Of a DNA stretch of 64,000 nt, positions 27,071 to 35,804 are shown piece by piece; position 1 is the stretch's first letter, and each line of letters begins with the position of its first letter. The notes below the pieces were generated by a model. The model saw only the letters and a list, made by a program, of their open reading frames with translations. It did no database searches and was not told the DNA's origin. The stretch covers positions 1,922,001-1,986,000 of the forward strand of contig NC_014376.1 in the NCBI RefSeq assembly GCF_000144625.1, written 5' to 3'. Position numbers and translations under genes: made by a program. Source of the DNA: [Clostridium] saccharolyticum WM1 (GTDB lineage Bacteria; Bacillota; Clostridia; Lachnospirales; Lachnospiraceae).

Positions 27071-28276
27071 ATGGTACTTTATTCAAAGCATATTATTCTC
27101 GAACATGAGGAATTTGACGGATTTTTAGAACTGGAGCATGGAAAAATAAAGGCGCTGCATAAGGAATTTTCAGGGCAATATGAGGATTTTTCTGATTTTA
27201 TTATTCTGCCGGGATTTATAGACATCCATATTCATGGCTGGGCAACAGGCTCTTTCTGGTTTGAAAAGAATGCAGGAGCATTAAAGGAAATGTGCCGTAC
27301 CCTTCCTTATGCCGGAGTCACTTCTTATCTGGCAACTTCAGGAGCAGATACCATAGAAGAGATTCAACGATGCATTAAGGCGGCAGACGAAGCCTATGAA
27401 GCAGATTATCCGGGGGCAGAGATGCTGGGGGTTCATCTGGAGGGACCTTTTATCAATCCCCGGTACCGCGGAATGCAGCGGGAGGAATGCTGCATTCTGC
27501 CAAGTCTTAAAGTGATGGAGGACCTATATAACGGCTTCCGGAACAAGGAGCTCTGCCGTCATATGACCATTGCAGTGGAACTGGAGGGAGCAAGAGAGGT
27601 GCTGAAATTCTGCAAGGAGCACAGGATACAGACTGCCATCGGCCACAGCGGGGCCACCTTCGCCCAGATCCAGGAAATAAAAGATGCTGGTGTAGGGGGA
27701 TTTACTCATACCTTCAGCGGGATGAGGGGATTGCATCACCGGGAGCCGGGAGCAGCAGGAGCTGCTCTGTATTTTGATGATATGATGTGTGAATTTGCCA
27801 AACAGACAGGCATGACCGTGTCTCATGAAGTCTTTGACATCGCTTACCGGATCAAGGGCAGCGGAAGAATCATCATGACCACTGACTGCAGCGGACTTGC
27901 CCAGACACAAACGGAATTTGACCATTATGTCAGGAGAATGAAATTCATAAAGGATAGAGATATGGTCCGGATCGTTCATTATGACGGCAGGGAGGAGTGG
28001 ATGGACCCCAAGGATTATCAGGCGGTCAGAGAGATTGAGCTAAGTTACATAGGATCCATACGGAATATGGCAAAGCATTCCAGGGTGGATTGGTTTGATA
28101 TTATGAGGATGACCAGTTTAAATCCTGCCAGATATATTTATGTGGATGATCGGAAAGGCAGCATAGCCCCGGGCAAGGATGGGGACCTGACGGTTGTGGA
28201 TTCAAATTTGAACCTGATCAGTGTGTTCTGCAGGGGGAAGGAGATAAGGGAAAGGGATGAAATTTGCGGTAAGTGA
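27071..28276 (+). CDS. NagA-like N-acetylhexosamine-6-phosphate deacetylase
   Basis: Amidohydrolase-superfamily enzyme of 401 residues, probably removing an acetyl group from a phosphorylated amino sugar. LPGFIDIHIHGW has the HxH metal site, GVHLEGPFINP the conserved Glu, and AIGHSGATFAQ and GFTHTFSGMRGLHHREPG the later His ligands. The NagA motif HLFNAM is replaced by HTFSGM. The catalytic Asp lies in MTTDCSG. These differences suggest a substrate other than plain GlcNAc-6-P. It directly follows the GH4 gene and overlaps the HAD gene by 20 nt. Confidence 0.82.
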   Translation: MVLYSKHIILEHEEFDGFLELEHGKIKALHKEFSGQYEDFSDFIILPGFIDIHIHGWATGSFWFEKNAGALKEMCRTLPYAGVTSYLATSGADTIEEIQRCIKAADEAYEADYPGAEMLGVHLEGPFINPRYRGMQREECCILPSLKVMEDLYNGFRNKELCRHMTIAVELEGAREVLKFCKEHRIQTAIGHSGATFAQIQEIKDAGVGGFTHTFSGMRGLHHREPGAAGAALYFDDMMCEFAKQTGMTVSHEVFDIAYRIKGSGRIIMTTDCSGLAQTQTEFDHYVRRMKFIKDRDMVRIVHYDGREEWMDPKDYQAVREIELSYIGSIRNMAKHSRVDWFDIMRMTSLNPARYIYVDDRKGSIAPGKDGDLTVVDSNLNLISVFCRGKEIRERDEICGK

Positions 28277-29003
28277 TTTTGACAGGACCCTGTATATAGA
28301 CGGATGGATCAGCCCTGAAAACATAGGAGCTATGAACAAGTGGCAGGCAGCCGGAAACCTGTTTGCCATTGCCACAGGGCGGAATGAAGCGTCTCTCCAT
28401 GGTTTTTTAGAGAATTATTCCCTGAAGCCTGATTATCTCATACTTAACAACGGTGCCTTGATTCTGGATAAAACAGGGAAAGAGCTGTTTTGCAGGACCA
28501 TAGACGATTCCACAGCCCAGGAGGTGCTTTGGTTCCTTCACGGCCTTGGGGATGAAGGAAGCGGCGTATCCATGCGAAAGACCAAGGTAAATGTACTCTC
28601 AGGCTCCGGTACCACCACTCAAAAGCCCTGCCGCGGGCAGGTTACCATTGATCAGATCCATGACCTTAAGGAAATTCTACAAATTCACAGGCGCAGGAAG
28701 GATGTGCTGTGGATTAAGGAGCTATGCGCCCGGCTGAACGCCATGTTTCCGTTAATATCTGCCTATGCAAATGTCTGGAACGGGGACATTGTGGCAAAAG
28801 GTGTAAACAAGTCTGCTGCTGTGGACTGGATTGTAAGACTGTGGGGCGGCTTTGATGAAATAAGGGTCATTGGTGACAGCGCAAATGATTTGCAGATGAT
28901 AAAGGACTATGGCGGAGCCGCGATGCAGCAGGCTGATCCTGAGGTCCGGGCGGCTGCCGCTATGGTTGTGAGAGCGGTAGCGGATTATTTAACCATGACT
29001 TAA
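28257..29003 (+). CDS. HAD-superfamily (Cof-type) sugar phosphatase
   Basis: Cytosolic phosphatase of 248 residues with the nucleophile motif SDFDRTLY at the N terminus, an ATGRN motif II and VIGDSANDLQMI motif IV; the C2-type cap lies between. Members of this group dephosphorylate sugar phosphates or PLP and FMN. Being last in the PTS/GH4/NagA operon, overlapping its neighbour, it may relieve sugar-phosphate stress or release the final sugar. Specific substrate unknown. Confidence 0.85.
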   Translation: MKFAVSDFDRTLYIDGWISPENIGAMNKWQAAGNLFAIATGRNEASLHGFLENYSLKPDYLILNNGALILDKTGKELFCRTIDDSTAQEVLWFLHGLGDEGSGVSMRKTKVNVLSGSGTTTQKPCRGQVTIDQIHDLKEILQIHRRRKDVLWIKELCARLNAMFPLISAYANVWNGDIVAKGVNKSAAVDWIVRLWGGFDEIRVIGDSANDLQMIKDYGGAAMQQADPEVRAAAAMVVRAVADYLTMT

Positions 29004-29045
29004 GGGTATTATTTTCAAAAACTTCTTAAATTATAATGGATCAAG

Positions 29046-29125
29046 AAAAAGAGAGAAACAGTACCCTGCCGGACGGGACAGCTTTTTAGCTGGATTCGGT
29101 TGGCAGGATGCCGTTTCTCTCTTTT
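29046..29125 (+). terminator. Terminator of the PTS/GH4 operon
   Basis: AAAAAGAGAGAAAC (29046-29059) pairs with GTTTCTCTCTTTT (29113-29125), with an inner CCTGCC/GGCAGG stem and a small internal hairpin. Confidence 0.8.
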
Positions 29126-29312
29126 CATGGATATCCATAAGAGAGATGCTGGCCCCCCGGAGAATGGTAAAAAACAACCAGAACATGATTTTAAACTAGG
29201 ATAAAGCGAGATTAGATTTGATTGCAAATAATTTTTATTAATTTGATATTGTTTTATATGGAAGAAAATGGATGAATAGATATAATGGTGAAAATCAAAA
29301 CATGAACAAGAC

Positions 29313-29390
29313 ACAAAACAACAAAAAACACAATAAAATACATTATAAAACAAAATAAATAAATAAAATCAAATAAAAATATTGCAAAAC
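29313..29390. repeat. Phased ATAAAA-type repeats at the ABC-transporter promoter (putative DeoR operators)
   Basis: ACAAAAC/ATAAAA-type heptamers begin near 29313, 29323, 29333, 29345, 29355, 29363, 29373 and 29384, close to one per helical turn. They run up to and into the -35 box. The promoter of the aldolase/BMC operon has a cleaner version of the same array, and the deoR-type gene lies between the two operons. Confidence 0.5.
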
Positions 29391-29410
29391 CAGATATAAT
29401 ATGCTACAAT
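29382..29410 (+). promoter_or_regulatory. Promoter of the sugar-uptake/kinase operon
   Basis: TTGCAA at 29382-29387, a 17-bp spacer and TACAAT at 29405-29410 lie 75 bases upstream of the binding-protein start at 29485. The spacer 29126-29312 shows nothing else recognisable. Confidence 0.6.
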
Positions 29411-29484
29411 TTCTACAGGAAGGACATGATGGGTGTGTCCGGAATAGAAAACTATATTTTATATTTTTTAAGGAGGTTTACTTT

Positions 29485-30657
29485 ATGAAAAAGAAGTTAG
29501 CAATGGTGCTTGCAGCGGCAATGGTATTGTCAGCAACTGCATGCGGCAGCAGCGGCACAGCCGCAACAACAGCAGCTACAGAAGCAAAAACAGAAGCTGC
29601 CAAGACGGATCAGACAACTGCAGCGGAGAAGGTAGAAAAAGCCCAGGCCACAGGCTCTTTGGAAGGAAAGAAGATTGCCGTTGTGCGGAACCTGGCAGCA
29701 GGAGATCATACCCAGCAGTTTTTAGACGGCTGTGTATCCGAAGGAAAGAAGTTTGGCTGGACCGTAGACACCTTTGTAACGGATGGCGATGATGCAAAGG
29801 CTCAGGAGACGGTAGCTCAGGTCATTGCAAAGGATTATCAGGGAATTATCGTATCTCATGGACAGTTGTCTTATTCCTATGATATGTTAAAACCCGCCAG
29901 AGACAAAGGCATGGAAGTTGTTACCTTTGATACCATGCCATTTAAGGGCGGCGATGCAAGCGGCGAGCTTCTTGAAGGGGTAACTTCTACCGCTCAGAAC
30001 GACCAGGCTCTTGCAGAACTTTCTCTTGGCTACATGATGAAGGAATTTGAAGCAAAAGGCGGAAAATACCCGATGAAAGTTTTAAAGACCTTCATGGGCC
30101 CTGGAATCCCTCCGCTGGACAGACGTAATGAAATCTATACCAAGCTGGAAGCAGATGGCAAGATCCAGACTCTGGAAGTAATTGCACCATCTGATTCAGC
30201 CAATGCCCGCGGTGATATGACCAACAAGACAGCTGCTATTCTTCCAAAGTATCCGGAAGGCTCCGTAGATGCCATCTGGGGCTGCTACGATGAGCTGGCT
30301 AAGGGCGTACTTCAGGCATTAAACGATGCAGGACGTACCGATATCCCTATGTACACCATTGACGTATCCAACGATGACATTCAGTTAATGGTTAAGAATC
30401 CTGATGTTTGGAAATCTACCGCAGCCGTTGATCCGAAACTGATCGGTATTGTCGATACCCGCCTTCTGGCTTTGAAGTTTATGGGAGAAGAGACACCGGA
30501 TTACTTTAACTTAAATGCATGCAATATTGAAACAACTCAGCTTACCGCTCAAACCACTATGAACGATTTAGGCAGCATCATTGATGGCTGGGGCGATGCT
30601 GAAGATCCAAAGGGTGCTTTGTTTACCGATGAGATCAAGAACAAATATGTAAATTAA
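29485..30657 (+). CDS. Sugar ABC transporter substrate-binding lipoprotein (RbsB-like)
   Basis: Exported lipoprotein that would bind a pentose-like sugar, 390 residues. The ATG at 29485 follows AAGGAGG and opens a standard signal peptide (KKKLAMVLAAAMVLSATAC) with a lipobox Cys. A low-complexity Ala/Thr/Lys linker follows, then a type-1 periplasmic binding fold: KIAVVRNLAAGDHTQQFLDG, VIAKDYQGIIVSHG, MEVVTFDTMPF and VDAIWGCYDELAKGVLQAL. First gene of the operon feeding the MtnK/MtnA pair, so the ligand is probably 5-deoxyribose, 5-methylthioribose or a similar 5-modified pentose (inference). Confidence 0.9.
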   Translation: MKKKLAMVLAAAMVLSATACGSSGTAATTAATEAKTEAAKTDQTTAAEKVEKAQATGSLEGKKIAVVRNLAAGDHTQQFLDGCVSEGKKFGWTVDTFVTDGDDAKAQETVAQVIAKDYQGIIVSHGQLSYSYDMLKPARDKGMEVVTFDTMPFKGGDASGELLEGVTSTAQNDQALAELSLGYMMKEFEAKGGKYPMKVLKTFMGPGIPPLDRRNEIYTKLEADGKIQTLEVIAPSDSANARGDMTNKTAAILPKYPEGSVDAIWGCYDELAKGVLQALNDAGRTDIPMYTIDVSNDDIQLMVKNPDVWKSTAAVDPKLIGIVDTRLLALKFMGEETPDYFNLNACNIETTQLTAQTTMNDLGSIIDGWGDAEDPKGALFTDEIKNKYVN

Positions 30658-30700
30658 GGAAAATGCTCTGTATTCATTACATAATTAAGGAAGAGATGCC

Positions 30701-32212
30701 ATGACCGAAGTAAAACTTGAAATGAAAGATATATCCATCGAATTTCCTGGAGTTAAGGCTTTGGATGGAGTTGATTTTAGTCTGGAAAGTGGTACGATTC
30801 ATGCGCTCGTGGGTGCGAATGGCGCAGGTAAGTCCACCTTGATGAAAGTACTTGCCGGTGTTAATACGCACTATACAGGACAAATTTACGTTGGAGGGGA
30901 ACCGGTGGAAATCCGGTGCCCCAAAGACGCAAAAAATCTTGGAATAGAAATCGTATTTCAGGAGGTCGACACCGCATTGATCCCCTATCTGTCCGTAGCT
31001 GAGAATGTAATGTTCAACACGCTGGTTAATAAAATGGGGCGGAAACAGGTTGTACACTGGAAAGAAATCAGGCAGGCAGCAGCAGCAGTATTAAAGAAAT
31101 TAAATGTAGATGTGGATATTAATCAACAGGTATCAGGACTTACTCTTGCACAAAAGCAAATGGTTCTCATTGCCAGATGTGTGGCGGAAAAGTGCCGGTT
31201 CCTGATTTTGGATGAGCCGACAGCCCCTCTTTCCAATTCTGAGACATTGGAATTGTTCCGGGTTGTGCGTGAACTTGCAAAAGAGAATGTGGGAGTTGTG
31301 TTTATTTCTCACCGGTTAAGTGAGCTTTACGAGATTTGTGAAAGTATTACCATTATGAGAGACGGCAAACTGGTAACCAATCTGCCGCTTACTAAGGAAC
31401 TGGAAGTGAATACTCTTGTCGAATATATGTTAGGCCGCAGCTATGAGGATAATTACATCAAGAAAAAATGCGAAATCGGCGGGCCATTGCTTGAGATAGA
31501 AAACCTTACCGAAAAGGAAGGGAAAGTTAAAAATATCAATATGACCGTCTGCAAAGGAGAAATTATCGGAGTGGCAGGGCTGGTTGGCGCAGGAAAAACA
31601 GAGCTTTGTAAGACTTTGTTTTCTGCATACCAGCAGGCAGGCGGTACCATGAAGCTCAACGGAAAAGTGATCAAGGCAAAAGGGCCGACCCAGGCTGTGA
31701 AACATGGGCTGGCGCTGGTACCGGAGGAACGGAGAAAAGAAGGCGTTCTGATCACGGACCCGGTGGTGTCCAATATTTCTGTGGCAGCCATGGAGAAGTA
31801 TACGAATTGGCTTTCTGTGGTGAACAAAAAGCGGGAAAAAGAGGATGCAAAAAATATGATACGGGGCCTTGGAATCAAGACTCCATCAGAAAACCAGGTC
31901 GTTGCCCTGCTGTCCGGCGGCAACCAGCAGAAGGTGGTCGTTGGAAAATGGCTGAACAAGGATTCCGAGGTTTATATTTTCGATGAACCTACCAAGGGAA
32001 TCGATGTGGGTGCCAAGCAGGATATGTATGAACTGATTGAAGGCCTGGCAGCCAAGGGAAAGGGTGTTATTTATGCCACCTGCGAATTCCAGGAAATATT
32101 GAGTATCTGCGACCGCATCTATGTAATGTACGACGGAGAGGTCATCAAAGAATTAAACGCAGCGGATACGAACGAAAAAGAACTGCTTTATTATTCGACA
32201 GGAGGTAAATGA
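30701..32212 (+). CDS. Sugar ABC transporter ATPase, RbsA/MglA type
   Basis: Dual-domain ATPase of 503 residues that energises the importer. The first ABC domain has Walker A GANGAGKST near residue 38, a degenerate signature region (VSGLTLAQKQMV) and Walker B LILDEPTAPL. The second has the degenerate Walker A GLVGAGKTE, signature LLSGGNQQKVVVGKWL and VYIFDEPTKGID. This asymmetric pattern is normal for RbsA-type sugar importers. It lies 43 nt after the binding protein and 1 nt before the permease. Confidence 0.94.
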   Translation: MTEVKLEMKDISIEFPGVKALDGVDFSLESGTIHALVGANGAGKSTLMKVLAGVNTHYTGQIYVGGEPVEIRCPKDAKNLGIEIVFQEVDTALIPYLSVAENVMFNTLVNKMGRKQVVHWKEIRQAAAAVLKKLNVDVDINQQVSGLTLAQKQMVLIARCVAEKCRFLILDEPTAPLSNSETLELFRVVRELAKENVGVVFISHRLSELYEICESITIMRDGKLVTNLPLTKELEVNTLVEYMLGRSYEDNYIKKKCEIGGPLLEIENLTEKEGKVKNINMTVCKGEIIGVAGLVGAGKTELCKTLFSAYQQAGGTMKLNGKVIKAKGPTQAVKHGLALVPEERRKEGVLITDPVVSNISVAAMEKYTNWLSVVNKKREKEDAKNMIRGLGIKTPSENQVVALLSGGNQQKVVVGKWLNKDSEVYIFDEPTKGIDVGAKQDMYELIEGLAAKGKGVIYATCEFQEILSICDRIYVMYDGEVIKELNAADTNEKELLYYSTGGK

Positions 32213-32213
32213 T

Positions 32214-33233
32214 ATGTCTGGGGCAGAGAAGGTAAAAAAGAAAAGGAACGTTGGAGATTTTGTGACAAAATGGGGTACCATCGCAACAATGCTCATCATG
32301 TTCATCCTGTTTACATTTGGGAACTGGAGTAAGGATACGGGATCGAGCATGTTTCTGACCCAGTCTAATATGATCACGATTCTTCGTGCGGTATCCATTA
32401 CCACCATCATTGCAATCGGTCTTACGTTTGCCCTGGCGGTAAACGGCATGGATCTTTCCATTGGAGCTACGGCTCAGTTTGCCAATGTTTTTGTTATGAC
32501 ATGCTTTGTGTGGCACAACATCAATATCGGTGTATCCGTCATTCTAACGGTGCTTATTTGTTTAAGCGTTGCAGTCATCAACAGCATTTTGATTGTTAAA
32601 TTCAAAATACCGGATATGGTTGCGGCACTTTCCGTAATGTTTATGTATCAGGGAGTTTCCATGACGTATTCCAAGGGCGGTGCCATCACGGAACGTATGA
32701 CCCGTGCCGATGGGACTCAGGCTCCCGGTCTTGTTCCGGAGGCATTCCGGGCATTGGGGAAGGAACCATGGCTGATCATCATTATGATCTGCGTGGTGCT
32801 GTTCGCATACTTTTTCTTAAATTATACAAAACACGGCAGATACATGTATGCAGTAGGCGGGAATCCTGAGGCGGCCCAGCTTTCCGGAATTCCGGTTGCA
32901 AAGTATAAAATTCTTGCCTATTTTCTGTCAGCTACCTTTGCATCCATTGGCGGAATCTGTCTTGCGGCCCGTGTGGGAACCGCTCAGATTTCAGCGGGCG
33001 ATGCCTATTTAATGCCTTCCGTTTGTGCTGCCTATATCGGATTTTCTGTAATGGGCGCCGGAAAAGCCAATGCGTTCGGTACCTTTGCCGGAGCGGTGTT
33101 AGTGGGTATGCTGGAAAACGGTTTGATTATGATGTCCGTACCATATTATGCAATGAATATCATCAAGGGTGCAGTCCTTGCCATTGCTCTTGCTATGACT
33201 TATGCAAGCGGCAAGACAAAAAATGCAAACTAA
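32214..33233 (+). CDS. Sugar ABC transporter permease, RbsC type
   Basis: Membrane channel subunit, 339 residues with about eight to ten hydrophobic helices. TFALAVNGMDLSIGATAQFANV is the conserved RbsC-family segment, HGRYMYAVGGNPEAAQLSGIPV the cytoplasmic coupling loop and SAGDAYLMPSVCAAYIGFSVMGAGKANAFGTFAGAVLVGML the C-terminal signature region. AGGAGG immediately upstream. It functions with the ATPase and lipoprotein encoded before it. Confidence 0.94.
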   Translation: MSGAEKVKKKRNVGDFVTKWGTIATMLIMFILFTFGNWSKDTGSSMFLTQSNMITILRAVSITTIIAIGLTFALAVNGMDLSIGATAQFANVFVMTCFVWHNINIGVSVILTVLICLSVAVINSILIVKFKIPDMVAALSVMFMYQGVSMTYSKGGAITERMTRADGTQAPGLVPEAFRALGKEPWLIIIMICVVLFAYFFLNYTKHGRYMYAVGGNPEAAQLSGIPVAKYKILAYFLSATFASIGGICLAARVGTAQISAGDAYLMPSVCAAYIGFSVMGAGKANAFGTFAGAVLVGMLENGLIMMSVPYYAMNIIKGAVLAIALAMTYASGKTKNAN

Positions 33234-33272
33234 CCATACATATGTTATATTGAACAGGGGAAGGTGACGGAA

Positions 33273-34496
33273 ATGTCTAAATACGACAGTTATTTTTTGA
33301 TGAAAGCGGAAGAGGTACCGGATTATGTTCAGGAGAAGCTCTCCTATTTTGATAAGGATGCCAGGCTGGAATGCAAGGAGATTGGAGACGGAAACTTAAA
33401 CTATGTATTTCGTGTCAAGGATCCGGCAAGCGGGAAATCCATCATCGTAAAGCAGGCTGGAGAAGCACTTCGTATTTCAGCAGAAATGCATGTTTCCACT
33501 GACCGGGGAAGAATTGAAGCTAAGATCCTGGGAATTCAGGATTCTTATGCGCCTGGGCTTGTTCCGAAGGTTTATCTGTATGACGGAACCATGTGTGCCA
33601 TGGCTATGGAGGATATGACCGGCCATACCATGATGCGTACCGGACTGTTAAAACATGAGATTTATCCCAGGTTCGCAGATCATGTAACCACTTTTATGGT
33701 TAATTCCCTTCTGCGCACAACGGATGTTGTCATGGGGCATAAGGAGAAGAAAGAGCTGGTTAAAAGCTTTATCAATCCGGATTTGTGTGAGATATCAGAG
33801 GACCTGGTGTACAGCGAGCCATTTATTGATTACAACCACAGGAACAATGTATTTCCACCCAATGCAGAATTTGTAAAAAAGGAATTGTACGAGGACCAGG
33901 CCCTTCATCTGGAAGCTGCCAAGCTGAAATTCGAGTTTATGAACAATGCACAGTCTCTGATCCACGGGGATTTGCATACAGGCTCTGTGTTTATCAACAA
34001 GGAGCATACTTATATTTTTGATCCGGAATTCGCTTTCTACGGACCTATGGGCTATGATATCGGCAATGTCATTGCAAACATGTTTTTTGCATGGTGCAAC
34101 GGTGATGCAACCATAGAAGATGAGAAGGAAAAAGAAGAATTTTGCGGCTGGTGCTTAAATACGATTTCCGACATTGTGGACTTGTTCATTGAAAAATATA
34201 ATAAAGTTTTTGATGAACATGTCACGGAAACCATGGCAAAGGTCCCGGGATTTAAAGAATGGTATCTGGAAGGCATTCTTTCCGATACTGCGGGAGTGGC
34301 AGGACTTGAATCCATCCGCCGGACCGTGGGAATGGCCAACGTTATTGATATTACCACGATTCCCGATGCGGAAAAACGGGCGAGAGCGGAAAAAATTGTC
34401 ATTACTCTGGCGAAGAATTATATTATGAACCGCCGTAGTTTCCGGTGCGGAGCAGATTATTTAAAGGCTGTAAAAGAGGCAACAGGCAAGTTTTGA
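33273..34496 (+). CDS. mtnK: MtnK-family kinase, 5-methylthioribose or 5-deoxyribose 1-kinase
   Basis: ATP-dependent kinase of 407 residues with the aminoglycoside/choline-kinase fold, phosphorylating C1 of a 5-modified ribose. The ATG at 33273 (GGGGAAGG upstream) is chosen over the GTG at 33264. EIGDGNLNYVFRV is the nucleotide loop, SIIVKQAGEALRIS the ATP-site Lys, LIHGDLHTGSVF the catalytic loop and FDPEFAFYGPMGYDIGNV the metal site, all characteristic of MtnK. The same family supplies DrdK of the 5-deoxyribose disposal pathway. Coupled with an MtnA-type isomerase next door and a sugar importer before it. FGGY sugar kinases are absent, arguing against fucose or rhamnose. Confidence 0.9.
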   Translation: MSKYDSYFLMKAEEVPDYVQEKLSYFDKDARLECKEIGDGNLNYVFRVKDPASGKSIIVKQAGEALRISAEMHVSTDRGRIEAKILGIQDSYAPGLVPKVYLYDGTMCAMAMEDMTGHTMMRTGLLKHEIYPRFADHVTTFMVNSLLRTTDVVMGHKEKKELVKSFINPDLCEISEDLVYSEPFIDYNHRNNVFPPNAEFVKKELYEDQALHLEAAKLKFEFMNNAQSLIHGDLHTGSVFINKEHTYIFDPEFAFYGPMGYDIGNVIANMFFAWCNGDATIEDEKEKEEFCGWCLNTISDIVDLFIEKYNKVFDEHVTETMAKVPGFKEWYLEGILSDTAGVAGLESIRRTVGMANVIDITTIPDAEKRARAEKIVITLAKNYIMNRRSFRCGADYLKAVKEATGKF

Positions 34497-34541
34497 GGCC
34501 GGCAACAGGATTGAAAGCCGGTAAACAAGAAAGGGATAAAC

Positions 34542-35648
34542 ATGAGCGAAGAAACAAAAAAATCCATCATGGACTATGATACCGTGGCACTTGATGAGGA
34601 GAACAACGCCCTGGTAATCATAGACCAGACACAGCTTCCGTATCATACGGAAATTCTTTCCCTGACAAAACAGAAGGATATCTGGAATGCAATCTATCTT
34701 CTTCAGGTAAGAGGGGCACCTGCCATCGGTGTGGCAGCCGCCATCGGTATCTATCTGGCTGCAAGGGAGATCCAGGCAGATGGTTTTGATGAATTTTATA
34801 CAAAATTTCAAAAGGCAAAGGACTATCTGGATTCCGCCCGTCCTACAGCAGTTAATTTATCGTGGGCTTTAAAACGGATGGAGCAGGTGGTTTTAAAAAA
34901 CAAGGATAAAACGGTTTCTGAGATCGTAGAACTTCTCCATAAAGAAGCAATCGAGATCAGGGAAGAGGATATCTGGGTCTGCAGGATGATAGGAGAATAT
35001 GGCTTGTCTCTTGTAAAGCCGGGAGACGGTCTGCTGACTCACTGCAATGCCGGACAGCTGGCAACTGTAAAGTACGGAACGGCAACCGCTCCCATGTATT
35101 TAGGTCACGAAAAAGGCTATGGCTTCCGCATTTTTTCCGATGAGACCAGACCCCTTCTTCAAGGGGCGCGGCTGACTTCTTTCGAATTAAAGGAATCAGG
35201 CCTTGATGTCACAGTGATCTGTGACAATATGTCGGCTACCGTCATGAGAAACGGCTGGGTGGATGCTGTATTTGTAGGCTGTGACCGGGTAGCGGCCAAT
35301 GGGGATACGGCAAACAAAATCGGGACCTCCATGGTGGCCCTGGCAGCTAAGCGCTATGGAGTGCCCATGTATATCTGTGCCCCCACCTCCACCATTGATA
35401 TGAGCACCCCTACGGGCAAGGAGATCCACATTGAGGAGCGTCCTGCTGAGGAAGTGGTTGAAATGTGGTATAAAAAGCGGATGGCACCGGAAGGGGTAAA
35501 GGTATTTAATCCTGCGTTTGATGTGACGGACAATGATCTGATCGCAGGAATCGTGACGGAGTACGGGATCGCCAAAGCACCTTACACAGAATCATTAAAA
35601 GAAATATTCAGAAAAAAGGAAGAGGCCCTGAAAGCTAAGGAAATGTAA
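34542..35648 (+). CDS. mtnA: MtnA-family aldose-1-phosphate isomerase (methylthioribose/deoxyribose 1-P)
   Basis: Converts the 1-phospho-aldose made by the kinase into the corresponding ketose 1-phosphate; 368 residues. LLQVRGAPAIGVAAAIG is the phosphate-binding segment, LLTHCNAGQLATVKYGTATAP carries the catalytic Cys of the family and GCDRVAANGDTANKIGT the catalytic Asp. CAPTSTIDMSTPTGKEIHIEER is the closing signature of the eIF2B-like family. Sequence cannot separate 5-methylthioribulose-1-P from 5-deoxyribulose-1-P isomerase (DrdI). The aldolase rather than MtnB-type dehydratase in the next operon favours a cleavage (DHAP shunt) route. Confidence 0.92.
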   Translation: MSEETKKSIMDYDTVALDEENNALVIIDQTQLPYHTEILSLTKQKDIWNAIYLLQVRGAPAIGVAAAIGIYLAAREIQADGFDEFYTKFQKAKDYLDSARPTAVNLSWALKRMEQVVLKNKDKTVSEIVELLHKEAIEIREEDIWVCRMIGEYGLSLVKPGDGLLTHCNAGQLATVKYGTATAPMYLGHEKGYGFRIFSDETRPLLQGARLTSFELKESGLDVTVICDNMSATVMRNGWVDAVFVGCDRVAANGDTANKIGTSMVALAAKRYGVPMYICAPTSTIDMSTPTGKEIHIEERPAEEVVEMWYKKRMAPEGVKVFNPAFDVTDNDLIAGIVTEYGIAKAPYTESLKEIFRKKEEALKAKEM

Positions 35649-35749
35649 ACTGCAGTCTGGCCATGAAGGAACATGAGGCAGCATACATACCTGCCATAGG
35701 GAAATACAGTATATCCGCCGGATTATGATGGCAAAAGCTGAACTTTGCA

Positions 35750-35792
35750 TAAGAAAAAAGAGGATGTCTCAAAGGAACTGGGACATCCTCTT
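35750..35792 (-). terminator. Terminator of the deoR-type gene
   Basis: AAGAGGATGTC (35758-35768) pairs with GACATCCTCTT (35782-35792). The T-run TTTTTTCTT follows on the minus strand only, so it chiefly ends the regulator transcript. The upstream plus-strand operon has no clearer terminator here. Confidence 0.75.
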
Positions 35793-35804
35793 GCCAAAAT
35801 CAGG

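Noticed and set aside
29015..29353. Small minus-strand frame in the 29-kb spacer
   Set aside because: It runs through a strong terminator and an A/T-rich operator region, with Phe/Tyr/Cys-rich composition and no ribosome binding site.
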